Source: Pristionchus mayeri (Eukaryota > Nematoda > Chromadorea > Rhabditida > Neodiplogasteridae). Taken from it: a DNA stretch of 64,000 bases. The position numbers and the translations under genes were made by a program. The stretch lies in assembly GCA_036245805.1 (NCBI GenBank), contig BTRK01000005.1:31725469-31789468 (forward strand). The letters are read 5' to 3'. Position 1 is the stretch's first letter. Each line of letters opens with the position of its first letter. The notes beneath the pieces were generated by a model, which had not been told where the DNA came from, ran no database searches, and saw only the letters and a list, made by a program, of their open reading frames with translations. This document shows positions 1-9,542 of this stretch, in pieces.

Positions 1-105
1 AATTAGCTCATAATTGTGTAACCTCTTATTTCCCGCCTCTTCCTCTCGTTTTCTCTCGCCCCTCTCCATCCCCTATACTCTCTCGCTCTCCACCCTCTAG
101 TTCAC

Positions 106-861
106 GTGCACTCTCACGGTACCATGTCCACCCCCACCCCCATCCTCTCCCTCCTCTCCACTCCCATCCCCCCTTTCCCCCTCCCCAACTCCGACGGTCG
201 CAAGCGCCGCGCCACCCAGTCGGAGGAGGATTTCCGTGCTGCAGCCAAGACCCAGCTGGAGGCCGTCACCGACAAGCTGAGGGCATACCTCGACACGGAG
301 CCTGAGCGTACCTCTGACCCCCTCTACGTGACTCTCGAGGCTTGTATTGAGGTGCTGTCAAATACACTCGAGAAGCACCTACAACCCTCCGAGAGTCCTG
401 TGGAGGCGGAGAAGAGGGCACGCTCGATTGTGGTCGAGAACTTGGCTGAGTCGACTCATTCCCTCCCCAGTCAAAGAGTCGAGGCCGACTACGCCCACGT
501 CACTCGCTTCCTCGATCTCACCGGAATCGAAGTCCGTCCGGACACGGTCTTCCGGATGGGAGAGAAGAGGGAGGGACGACCCCGTCCTCTCAAGATCCTC
601 CTTCCCCGCACCTCCTCGCAGAAGCTCCTTCTCACTCGCAGCAAGAAGATCACGGACCAGCGCGAGTACTCCTCACTGCGAATTCGCCCCTCCCTCTCAG
701 AGAAGGAGAGGCATACGCAGTACGAGTTGAGGGAGAAGAAGCGCAAGTTGATTGAGGAAGGTAAGGGCATTTGGGTGATCTACGCTGGAGTTCTCATGAA
801 GAAGGAAGAGGTACAGGCATTCAAGGCGAAGACAGCTAGCAAGGAGATGAAGGGAAACTAG
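106..861 (+). CDS. LINE ORF1 protein (nucleic-acid-binding)
   Basis: 251 codons; the ATG at 124 (MSTPTP...) is an equally likely start. The first 30 residues are Pro/Ser-rich. Residues 40-100 are acidic and helical, plausibly a coiled coil. Residues 105-185 look like the RRM-type fold of LINE ORF1 proteins, with a block around RSIVVENLAE and a later FRMGEK...PLKILLP segment, the pattern seen in transposase_22/L1-ORF1-like proteins. The C-terminus is Lys/Arg-rich. In LINEs this protein coats the element RNA and helps target-primed reverse transcription. It ends about 140 bases before the first recognisable endonuclease residues of ORF2. Family assignment is inference from position and motif; no zinc knuckles are present. 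Confidence 0.7.
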   Translation: MHSHGTMSTPTPILSLLSTPIPPFPLPNSDGRKRRATQSEEDFRAAAKTQLEAVTDKLRAYLDTEPERTSDPLYVTLEACIEVLSNTLEKHLQPSESPVEAEKRARSIVVENLAESTHSLPSQRVEADYAHVTRFLDLTGIEVRPDTVFRMGEKREGRPRPLKILLPRTSSQKLLLTRSKKITDQREYSSLRIRPSLSEKERHTQYELREKKRKLIEEGKGIWVIYAGVLMKKEEVQAFKAKTASKEMKGN

Positions 862-1001
862 GATCCCCCTGCAGACCTCCCCCTATCCTCTCCTCGCTTT
901 CTTCAATAACTCCCCCTTCCTCGACCCAAACTGTATATCCCAGCTTAGTTTCTCAATACGATTCCCCCTCCACTCCTTCCTCTGATATTCTGCCAAAGAT
1001 T

Positions 1002-3788
1002 TCTTGTCTCTATTACAACGCCCGATCATTAGTCAATAAGCTACCATTTTTTCATTCTATTCTAAAGGTTGAACAACCAGACATTGTGTTTATCACCGAA
1101 TCATGGCTGACCTCTCGTATTCCTACCTCATTGACAATCGCTGATCTACCATATCATGCTATTAGACGTGATCGCTCCAATGGCCGTGGAGGCGGTACAC
1201 TTAATGTACTTCGTGACCATTTTCACTACTCTATCCTCGGTTCCATCCATAGTAGTCTTGAATCCCTCTCCATTGATTTGCTCACTTCCTCGTCCTCTTT
1301 CATTCGTCTTTGTGTTGTGTACCGACCTCCTAGCTACAGTACGACCCAGACGGAAAACCTCGTTGATGGTCTCTCAGACCTTCTTACCACCAGTCCCCAC
1401 CCAATCATATTCATAGGAGATTTCAATAGCGACATCATTTCCAGTACCATACCAGCCACAGAACAATCACTTCACTCCTTCGTTTCTACTTCCGACCTCA
1501 GCCATCTAATCCGTAGTCCCACTAGGATAGATCGATGCATTGATTGGCTACTTGCTAGTGATTCATCCATAGTACACAACCCCTCTGTAATTCCCTCCTT
1601 TCCTACATCCGATCATTTTGGTATATCCTTCTCAATTGATTCAAGATGCCTCCCTCCCGCTCAATCGTTAGTTAGAGATTTCGCTCGCGCCAACTATGAC
1701 CACCTCTCGTCCATCCTTCTCACCTTCGACTGGTTTACAACATTTTCACAAGCTCCTGACCCTGAGAACATGTATTCTAACTTTGTCTCTGTAATCCACC
1801 ACGCGATTGATCTTTTCGTACCGTATCACTGCCCTAAGCCTGCTACCCATTCTTATCCCCCTCATATCCGAAAGCTAATTAAACACCGAAATTCTCTGTT
1901 CACAAAGTATAATTTACTCTCAATTCGCCCTCAATACGAGAAGTGCAGTAGAGATCTATTATTCCAAATTAAAAAATGGAACCAATTTTGCGAACATAAA
2001 AAACTAAAAAACACTAAAGATCTCTACCGTCACATCCGTACCCTTACCCAACCGAAGCCATCCATCCCCAAACAACTTATTGATTCCTCTGGAAATATCG
2101 CAACTAGTACCTTAGATATAGCAAATACTCTCGCATCCCGTTTTGCTTCTCACTTCACACTTGATGACGGATTAGTACCCTCCATTCCATCTCACCCCTC
2201 TCATTCATATCTAAGAAATGTATCTTTCTTCCCCCATGACGTGCATAAGGCTTTAAAGCAGCTCTCCCCATCATGTTCTACGGGTCATGATAACATTCCT
2301 CAGATTGTATTTCGTAAATGTGCACGTGCCCTCTCCCTCCCCCTATGTGATATCTTCAATATTAGTATGGAAACTGGCACTGTCCCATCATTATGGAAAT
2401 TCTCACTCATTACCCCAATTCCCAAACCAAATAAGAATCCCCAGTCACCCGATTCTTATCGCCCTATTGCCATACTGTCTCCTGCCTCTAAAACAATGGA
2501 ACGCCTTGTCAAACATAAGCTTGCCCCTTACCTTTACCGTTCCAATATCATCCCTAATTACCAACATGGTTTTCGATCCGGTGCCTCTGTTCTTACTAAC
2601 CTTGTGGACTGTGAAAATGACTGGACTCTCGCTCATTCTCGTAAAGAACAAACTGATGTTATTTACCTCGACTTCTCTCGTGCATTTGACACCGTCCCTT
2701 TCCCTAAACTTCTCTCTAAATGCTTGCATTATGGTATTAATGGTAACCTTCTAAATTGGATCTCTGATTTTGTAACGGATAGGCACTTCTCCGTAAGGTT
2801 AGGTACTACCGTATCTAAGTCCTTCCCTGTTCTCTCCGGCGTACCACAAGGATCTGTACTAGGGCCTATTCTATTCTCTCTTTATATATCTGATATTACA
2901 TATGTCATTGCTCCCTTCCCCGATGTGTTTGTGAAAGCATATGCAGATGACATTAAGATTTATGTTTCCTATTCTATTAAAAATAAAGCCTCTCGCACTG
3001 CCCAATTACAGTATGCCCTAGATGCTATCTATTCATGGACTGTATCCAATCAATTATCTCTCTCCGAATCTAAATGCACACATCTCCACATAGGTTCTTC
3101 TCTTGCTCCTCATTATCTCATTAATAATGTTATCCTCGAGCAAGTCCCTCAACAACGCGATCTCGGCGTCCAAGTACTGCCCATCCTAAATAACTCTGCC
3201 AGTATTGATGATCGTGTAAAAAAAGCCACCACTGTCATGCATATTATGCTTCGTGCTGTATCCGTTAATGATCCCACTATCCTTATCAAATGCTTTAAAA
3301 CATATGTTCTCCCTCACATTGAATTCGCTTGCCCCTTCTGGAACCCTCATATCAAGAAACAGAGTCAGAAGCTTGAGAAAATACAAGAGAAATTCACTCG
3401 TATTCTATACTATAGATGCTTTCCATCTCCATCATATCCTCTTGGTCTTCCCTTCTACTCTCAACGTCTGTCCTTCCTCGGTCTTCAAGCGCTTTTTGAG
3501 AGGAGAGTCACTTATGATCTAGTCCTGGCCCGTAGGATCATGTATGGAGACACCATACTCGATAGAAGTAAATTTTTCCTGTTTGATCCCCTAAGAGAAA
3601 GGACCAACAACTTTGGAATCTATATTGAGAAAACCAAATCCACACCTCGATATCATTGTTTTTCTCGTAGAGTTGCTAGGATTTTAAACGCTCTCCCCAC
3701 CCATGTATTGTCATCCCCCAGCATCCCTGTCTTCAAGAAGAGATTGATAACTCTAGAATTTGATTTTCGGAAATATATTTTCCAATAG
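1002..3788 (+). CDS. LINE ORF2: endonuclease-reverse transcriptase
   Basis: The frame is open from about 860 to the stop at 3788. No ATG is visible between the end of ORF1 and the endonuclease start, so the true start is unclear; I begin at the first conserved residues (SCLYYNARSLVNKL, 1002). An apurinic-type endonuclease domain shows FITESW, GDFNSD and SDHFG. A reverse transcriptase follows, with the conserved IYLDFSRAFD block, SGVPQGSVLGP, and the catalytic YADD at about 2941. A Cys/His-poor C-terminal domain completes it. The length (about 930 residues) and motif spelling fit CR1/jockey-clade ORF2. It would nick chromosomal DNA and copy the element RNA in the nucleus. No frameshift or stop was found, so the enzyme may be functional. 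Confidence 0.9.
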   Translation, partial: SCLYYNARSLVNKLPFFHSILKVEQPDIVFITESWLTSRIPTSLTIADLPYHAIRRDRSNGRGGGTLNVLRDHFHYSILGSIHSSLESLSIDLLTSSSSFIRLCVVYRPPSYSTTQTENLVDGLSDLLTTSPHPIIFIGDFNSDIISSTIPATEQSLHSFVSTSDLSHLIRSPTRIDRCIDWLLASDSSIVHNPSVIPSFPTSDHFGISFSIDSRCLPPAQSLVRDFARANYDHLSSILLTFDWFTTFSQAPDPENMYSNFVSVIHHAIDLFVPYHCPKPATHSYPPHIRKLIKHRNSLFTKYNLLSIRPQYEKCSRDLLFQIKKWNQFCEHKKLKNTKDLYRHIRTLTQPKPSIPKQLIDSSGNIATSTLDIANTLASRFASHFTLDDGLVPSIPSHPSHSYLRNVSFFPHDVHKALKQLSPSCSTGHDNIPQIVFRKCARALSLPLCDIFNISMETGTVPSLWKFSLITPIPKPNKNPQSPDSYRPIAILSPASKTMERLVKHKLAPYLYRSNIIPNYQHGFRSGASVLTNLVDCENDWTLAHSRKEQTDVIYLDFSRAFDTVPFPKLLSKCLHYGINGNLLNWISDFVTDRHFSVRLGTTVSKSFPVLSGVPQGSVLGPILFSLYISDITYVIAPFPDVFVKAYADDIKIYVSYSIKNKASRTAQLQYALDAIYSWTVSNQLSLSESKCTHLHIGSSLAPHYLINNVILEQVPQQRDLGVQVLPILNNSASIDDRVKKATTVMHIMLRAVSVNDPTILIKCFKTYVLPHIEFACPFWNPHIKKQSQKLEKIQEKFTRILYYRCFPSPSYPLGLPFYSQRLSFLGLQALFERRVTYDLVLARRIMYGDTILDRSKFFLFDPLRERTNNFGIYIEKTKSTPRYHCFSRRVARILNALPTHVLSSPSIPVFKKRLITLEFDFRKYIFQ

Positions 3789-4189
3789 TATTCCCTCCTT
3801 CCACTACCTTACCACATTCCTTCATTCTCACCCCCTCCCCCCTTTAGAGATCCCCTGACGCTGGATCTCGGAGCAGAGTCTACCTGGTCTACCTCGAGTG
3901 CCTCCTCCTCGATAAAACTCCCCATCAGAACAGACGAAGACAGATGAGACCAGCCGATTGGATCTTCGCATTTTACGATTGCACCTCCTTCCCCCTCATT
4001 CCCTCCTTCCTATCGTATTCGACCTCAGTGTGAGGAGAGTCAACTCTCTTGTATCATAACACATAAGTAATTATTCGTCTTTCGTTGCGCCGCCGAGCGT
4101 AGATAAAATATATAAATATATATGAATCGTAAAATGACTCCACAGTGATCAGAAATACGATAGGATACTTAATATATTTTTTGAATCAA

Positions 4190-4800
4190 TTTTGGATTTT
4201 TAGAAAAATGTTTGACCCAAGGAACTGGATCTGCCCCAAGGAACTGGGTTACGGTAGTCACTTGGGTACTGTAGAATCAATTGGGAACGGTTTCAGGACT
4301 TTTTAAAAATAAAGTCAGTTCGCGGTAATCGGGGTTACGGTAGTGATATACGGTATCTGGGGGGTACTGTACTATCGATTGGTTATGGTACTTTGACTTT
4401 TTATCAATAAAGTTAGTTCGTGATAATTGAGGGTTACGGTAGCCATATACGGTATCAATCGATAATGTACTATCGATTGGTTATGGTACTTAGTCTTGAC
4501 CTACCAATGGCTAGGGTTCCCTTGACGGAATTGATTCCGGAATTCCAATAGCTAGGACAAAAGAGTGATGGAATTCCATTTCTTCCATTCCCCTCGCGCT
4601 GAGCGGTGGAATGGAATTCCACAAGTTTTGGAATTCCATTTGAATATATTACTGGTTTTTCTTTGATTTTCTCCACTCAATTTCAACATTTTGCATAACG
4701 GAATTCCATTCCAATATGGAATTCCATTTTGAATGGAATTCTAATTGCAAACCGCACGTATATCGATTGGTTATGGTACTTAGTCTTGACCTACCCATGA
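4190..4800. repeat. Half copy of the GGTTACGGTAG palindromic repeat, with an insert
   Basis: This stretch matches one arm of the fold-back at 5307-6288: the same TTTGACCCAAGGAACTGG, GGGTTACGGTAGT and CGATTGGTTATGGTACTTAG blocks in the same order. It is interrupted at about 4506-4758 by an insert rich in GGAATTCC. The insert is flanked by direct copies of the block ending ATGGTACTTAGTCTTGACC (about 4471-4506 and 4759-4796). No coding potential was seen. Confidence 0.7.
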
Positions 4801-4857
4801 CCTGCTATCGATTTTCACCATGACCCCCTATACGTTGGTTTTCCATGGCCATCAGAG

Positions 4858-4945
4858 AACGACAAATCTACGGGTGGCCGCCGACAAATCTACGGGTAGC
4901 CGCCGCTCAAAGAACGACAAATGTACGGGTGGCCGCCCGATGAGA
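4858..4945 (+). repeat. Short tandem repeat (ACGACAAATCTACGGGTGGCCGCC)n
   Basis: Three imperfect copies of a GACAAATSTACGGGTRGCCGCC unit lie in a row (about 4860, 4880 and 4913), then the sequence becomes unique. There is no gene here; from 3789 to about 5150 I see only the LINE 3' region and repeats. Confidence 0.65.
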
Positions 4946-5154
4946 GCTTTTCTTATAGCTTAGGTGTGCTCTCTAGAAAAACCAGGTTTAACTGGCATTT
5001 AACTAGTTAGAATCGAGCTCAGCTGTGCACATTTGTCATTTCCAGAACATACCGATCCGATCACACTTATTTTGTTAGATTATTGTACGAGATTCTTGTA
5101 TAAAAACGTTTAACGTTTAACATGTATAAAAATTTAAACCGATGATTCGCGCAG

Positions 5155-7045
5155 GATGTTCTTCGAGGAACGGCTACAGGGCGGCGGGAATGTCTCGGTG
5201 ATCGGACTCCCTGTGGATCCAAACGCCGCAGGCATTGCATTGGTAGCGTCTTTGTGCCTTCTAATATATGATTGTTGTTATGTATGAGCGTGGAGAAAGT
5301 GGTAAGCATAGCTGTGCAAGGAGCGTGTCGGGGGGGGGGGGGGGGGGGGGGTGCCCGCCGGCGGTAGGCACCCCCCCTTTTTCCGGCAACGTAGGGGTCA
5401 TGGTGAAAATCGATAAAAGGTCATTGGTAGATCAAGACTAAGTACCATAACCAATCAATAGTACATTATCGACTGATACCGTATATGGCTACCGTAACCC
5501 TCAATTATCGCGAACTAACTTTTTTCCAAAAAGTCAAATTACCATAATCAATCGATAGTACAGTGCCCCCTGATACCGTATATGGCTACCGTAACCCCGA
5601 ATATCGCGAACTTACTTTATTTTTAAAAAGTCCTGAAACCGTGCTCAATCGATTCTACAGTACCCAAGTAACTACAGTAACCCAGTTCCTTGGGTCAGAT
5701 CCAGTTCCTTGGGTCAAACATTTTTCTAAAAATTTTATACATTTTTCTAAAAATCCTAAACCTGACGCAAAATTATTCAACAATAATTAGAGGAACGGTA
5801 TGATACTTTATAATATTTGTCAGCTCAATTTTGTATTTTTAGAAAAATGTTTGAACCAAGGAACTGGATCTGACCCAAGGAACTGGGTTACGGTAGTTAC
5901 TTGGGTACTGTAGAATCGATTGAACACGGTTTCAGGACTTTTTAAAAATAAAGTCAGTTCGCGATATCCGGGGTTACGGTAGCCATATACGGTATCAGGG
6001 GGTACTGTACTATCGATTGGTTATGGAAATTTGACTTTTTGGAAAAAAGTTAGTTCGCGATAATTGAGGGTTACGGTAGCCATATACGGTATCAATCGAT
6101 AATGTACTATCGATTGGTTATGGTACTTAGTCTTGATCTTGACCAATGACCTTCTATCGATTTTCACCATCTTGACCAATGACCTTCTATCGATTTTCAC
6201 CATGACCCCTACGTTGCCGGAAAAAGGGGGGTGCCTACCGCGGGCACCCCCCCCCCCCCGACCGTGTCGTGCACAGCTATGGGCTATGGTGGTAAGTAAT
6301 AAAGATTATTTATTACAATACGGGACAATGTTCATTACGGAAGATATATATAGGAGAAAGGTTGTTGTAGAAAGGTAGTGTCGCATTCCAAGACTACACG
6401 GGTCACCTATACGGCTAGATGGGGAGCGACTGGACTAACAACCATCCAACACGACGGGAAGACTAGACTGGTCCCTAGAAAGACGCGGGAATTAGGGCAG
6501 GCTATTCCCAGCAAGGTGGAATCATATTAATTGCGGAACGGGTAATAGATGACTACGGTGAGTGAGAGTACGGCGAGTCAAACTTATGATCTAGCCTCGT
6601 ACACAGCAATTTTGTTATGTTTTTTTTCAGTAGATTCTCAAGAATTCACAAATTTTTGATTATTTTAGCAAAACTTTTCTTTCAGGACTTTGTGAGGTCG
6701 ATTGAAGTGATGCCCACTCGTCAAATATTGCTAAGAATGACTACGAACCTGCTTCGGGAGAGAGAAATCGTGAGATACTCATTTAAGAGGATTTAAACGT
6801 ATTGAAATTGGAGTAGGGAAGGTGTTGAATACTAAGCAGGTATATGTAGCTAGCGTTGTTCTCCTGCGAAGCCTCGTATACGAGATCTGTCTTTGCTTTT
6901 ACCTTTATACGGATATTTTAAGAAAGCAATTCTATTCGACGACGTGCTCTTCGAATCATGCGACGAAGTGGCCGAAGCGTTGATCGCCCAGTGGAAGAAG
7001 TTCGATGATGCGACGGAGCAGAATCTCTACGTGCAGCCCCATTGA
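5155..7045 (+). pseudogene. Family A gene, copy 1 (unrecognised protein; interrupted)
   Basis: Pieces of the same gene family as 13197-15259 and 8997-9263. Exon 5155-5242 (MFFEERLQGGGNVSV...) has the G-G-x3-4-V/I pattern, then a Pro and an Ala-Ala pair, found at the matching place in copy 3. Exon 6686-6769 ends in LREREI, and the last exon, 6923-7045, ends in YVQPH and a TGA. The 982-bp palindromic element 5307-6288 sits between them, just downstream of the first piece, and I could not find the middle exon (VNDYKDG... in copy 3). Protein divergence from the other copies is high. Function unknown. Calling it a pseudogene is inference from the insertion and missing exon; an intact spliced form with the element in an intron is possible. 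Confidence 0.45.
5307..6288. mobile_element. hAT-like non-autonomous fold-back element, 8-bp TSD
   Basis: Nearly the whole element is an inverted repeat centred near 5790. The ends read CATAGCTGTGCA and its complement, followed by G/C runs of about 20 (5329-5351) and about 14 (6247-6260) and arms of about 400 bases. The right end carries an extra GGCTATG. The direct repeat GTGGTAAG (5299-5306 and 6289-6296) is an 8-bp target duplication, the size made by hAT transposases. There is no coding sequence. The element at 11990-12782 has similar ends (CATAGTTGCCCA) and shares the inner arm sequence. The homopolymer runs may be mis-sized in the assembly. Confidence 0.75.
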
Positions 7046-7340
7046 GATGCACTCTCTCATTCATTCATTTTTATGTGTTCTTGTTAATTATGGTGTAATC
7101 GATCTGTCTTTGACGAGTCGGCTATCATTTACTTGTACGATTTGTTTCTCTTATTCTAATGAGTAACTAGAAACAATTTCACCAAACTTGCTTTATTTTA
7201 TTAATTTCTTAAGTTGTCACTTTGTCCTACCTTGATAAAGTTTCACGCAATCAGTCAATTGGGAAGCTCTGACGGCGAATGGTCTGATAGTCCATTTGAT
7301 ACTTTGTACTTCTATAGAATATTAAATTATCGAAATTCAG
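7046..7340 (+). promoter_or_regulatory. Conserved ~290-bp spacer, copy 1 (intergenic, ends in trans-splice-like acceptor)
   Basis: Between the family A stop and the next ATG. It shares ordered blocks with 9264-9542 and 15287-15581: CTCATTCATT, AGAAACAATTT, TTAAGTTGTCAC, TTGATAAAGTTTC, AATGGTCTG, CATTTGATACTTTG, then A/T-rich DNA and a TTCAG|ATG. Such spacing and an ATG directly behind an AG resemble nematode operon spacers with SL trans-splicing; that is inference. It could equally be a promoter for the downstream gene. Confidence 0.5.
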
Positions 7341-8802
7341 ATGGCTGACAAAGCGGGACGAAGACGTCACTTCTGGGTAAATTTTAGTTCTAGCTCCAGG
7401 AAACATCTACATCGGGTGGACCCTATTTCACGACCATTAATACATAGATATATGTATTTATTAATCCATTATACAACCTTCACAACGCCTTCATGATACG
7501 TTTTTTTACAGACGGAGTCGTTCGATTTGATGCAATTCCTCCTCTCGCTTCTCTCACCATGAAGGACCTCACAAGAGCGAACGGAAATATTATCAATTCA
7601 TTTTTGAAGATGGCGAGATCTGATCACCCCGAAGCCCGCAGAGGAACTTCACTACTTGAGGAGAACAATCCAAGGTATGCATGAGGCGGATCCATGAAGA
7701 TAGACGACCGTGTAGGGGCTGTACATTGTATTTTTTTAACCTCGAGGCCTTATATTTTATTGTACTCTGCTCAATTAGCATCAAAATATTTTAGATAATT
7801 CTAAATATATTTCCCATTTACTCACATGCTATATTGATAGAAACGAGACTTTGCGCGCGTACCTGTTTTCAGCTTATCATTGGGTTCGCAATAGACTGCT
7901 CAGTATAGTCGAGCTGTAGGAGCAGGGGCATCCTTTCATCTTCACCAACTCATATAATTTAACATTTGCAGTGACCTTCAGCTGTGGTGCGCGGGGAAGT
8001 ATTTGGAGCCGCGTCGAGTGGACGTGGAAACTGATTGGGGAGATGTGGGAGTCGCTCCAACAGACCTCTACGACTTTGTAGTCGAGCTGCGAAAGACAAA
8101 TGTGGCCCATGTGGCAACTCCAGACCCCACATTGAAGTCGCAGATGGTAAGTAGATGAAGAAGCACTGTCTTTTTTTATATTGTGATCACATCTTTTTCC
8201 TTTTTTTTCTGAGCTTCACATTGGGTAGTAGCAAATATTATACACGTTGCATTTGAAGGCTCCGCTAGTGCTGGCTTTAATGCTGAAAAAGGATCGTTCC
8301 TCGTTGAGACACAAGTTGACCTCTCTGAGGTATAAACTACCTATGATTTTTTCATCAATGATTTTAATAAAAGACTATTACAAGTTATGTATATGAGTGT
8401 TGTGAAAACAGTTGGCTCTAAGATAACATTTTTGTTGTTACTGTATAATTCCCTTTTCAGATTGGTTGCACCGAGTCCGAATAGCAGTCTGAGAGCCCTC
8501 ACTATCTGCCCTATCGCAGCTCACGCTTCCTATTGTGAAGTTCAGTGCAAAAAGGTGATTGGTTTCTGCTCGACAATTCTGCCCGGTGTGGTAATCCTTA
8601 TTTGCCAGTATACATTTAATTTTAAGATATCATCATTCATGGACTATTTTCAATGCTCTAAATCGTCGTACAATAGTCAAAATCGTACTATAAATTGAAG
8701 TTTATTAGGACTTACACTAATACTTGTTCACTTTTTACGATGAATGCATATTTAAAATTTCAGGTCCACCTTGAACCTCGTCCAGATCACAGAATTTTAT
8801 GA
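7341..8802 (+). pseudogene. Chimeric gene: MATH-BTB first exon fused to unrecognised exons
   Basis: Exon 1 (7341-7376, MADKAGRRRHFW) matches the start of the MATH-BTB gene at 15582. Exon 2 (from 7512) begins DGVVRFD like that gene's MATH exon (DGVIRFE) and then switches to AIPPLASL.MKDL.RA.GN, a segment also found at 11594. Later exons are 7972-8146 (SDLQLWCAGKYLEP...), 8259-8329, 8461-8554 and 8764-8802 (stop TGA); all join in frame. The weak point is the exon 1/exon 2 joint: exon 1 ends in phase 0 while exon 2 needs phase 1, so the frame breaks there unless another start is used. I recognise no domain in the downstream part. Neighbours are family A copy 1 upstream and copy 2 immediately downstream. 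Confidence 0.45.
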
Positions 8803-8807
8803 GCGTA

Positions 8808-9263
8808 GATGAGCACCATTGAAGCCAACTTCAAGACCCCACCGGTTTGGAACTTCTACCCTGCAGGGAAAAAACATTTGTTCATCACCACCTCCCCGGT
8901 TGTTGACCCTTGACCACATCGGTAACCAGTTCTCAGCGCACCTGCCCATCTACGTTTATGAGTATTTCAAGTTAATAAAAGATTTCCTCATTTCAGGATC
9001 ACCAACTCTCGCTGAGAGTGTGGGCGGTGCGTGAATCGCTGCTGAGATCAACTGCGAGAATGCTCAGGGAGAGAGAAATGGTGAGATGCCCATGAATGGA
9101 GAGGGAGACGGAGTGGGAAATCGAGTACGGAGACTGTTAACTGAGGTCCTCTTTTTAAACATGTTTCCTTTAGTCATTCGACGACGTGGCCAAAGCGGTG
9201 ATCGATCTGTGGAAGGAGTTGGACGATGAGGTGGAGGAGAAATTCGAAGTGCAGCCCAATTGA
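8808..9263 (+). pseudogene. Family A gene, copy 2 (3' exons, 5' part missing)
   Basis: Two clear exons, 8997-9080 (DHQLSLRVWAVRESLL...LREREM) and 9174-9263 (SFDDVAKAVIDLWKEL...VQPN, stop TGA), match copies 1 and 3 in position, phase and sequence. Ahead of them, 8808-8960 reads MSTIEANFKTPPVWNFYP... but needs a one-base shift near 8909 to continue into DHIGNQFSAHLPIYVYE. Exons matching the first half of copy 3 were not found. Copy 2 keeps the longer C-terminus that copy 3 lacks. Function unknown; probably a truncated duplicate. Confidence 0.45.
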
Positions 9264-9542
9264 GATGATCTCTTTCTCATTCATTGTCATTCGTTATCTG
9301 TAATATGATCTGTTATCGATGGTCCTGTTACCATTTGCTTGTTCCTCTCGTTTCACCCATTCTAATGACTAATCATAATCAATTTACCCAAACTGCTTTA
9401 TTCTGTTAACTTCTTAAGTTGTCACATTGTTCTATCTTGATAAAGTTTCCCACAATCCGTAAATTGGGGAGTTCTGAGGTCAATGGTCTGTTAGTCCATT
9501 GTATACTTTGTACGCCTTTAAAAATATTCTATCGATATTCAG
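9264..9542 (+). promoter_or_regulatory. Conserved ~290-bp spacer, copy 2
   Basis: Same ordered blocks as 7046-7340 and 15287-15581 (CTCATTCATT, TTAAGTTGTCACA, TTGATAAAGTTTC, AATGGTCTGTTAGTCCATT, TACTTTGTAC), ending in ATATTCAG directly before ATG 9543. It lies between family A copy 2 and the truncated PARP-like gene. Confidence 0.5.

Larger units (their letters stand above)
1..4085 (+). mobile_element. CR1/jockey-like non-LTR retrotransposon (LINE)
   Basis: Two long open frames lie head to tail: a small basic ORF1 (106-861) and a large endonuclease-reverse transcriptase ORF2 (open from about 860, ending 3788). Both have pyrimidine-rich coding strands unlike the flanking DNA. The left end is cut by the window edge or lies just inside it. 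The right end is probably near 4085, where a short A/T-rich repeat (about 4104-4125) begins after a C-rich 3' UTR. I could not find a target-site duplication. Both frames are uninterrupted, so this copy may be young. Assignment to the CR1/jockey group rests on the ORF2 motifs. Confidence 0.85.

Noticed and set aside
1086..1088. GTG as the start codon of LINE ORF2
   Set aside because: The frame is open far upstream and conserved endonuclease residues (SCLYYNARSLVNKL) precede this codon.
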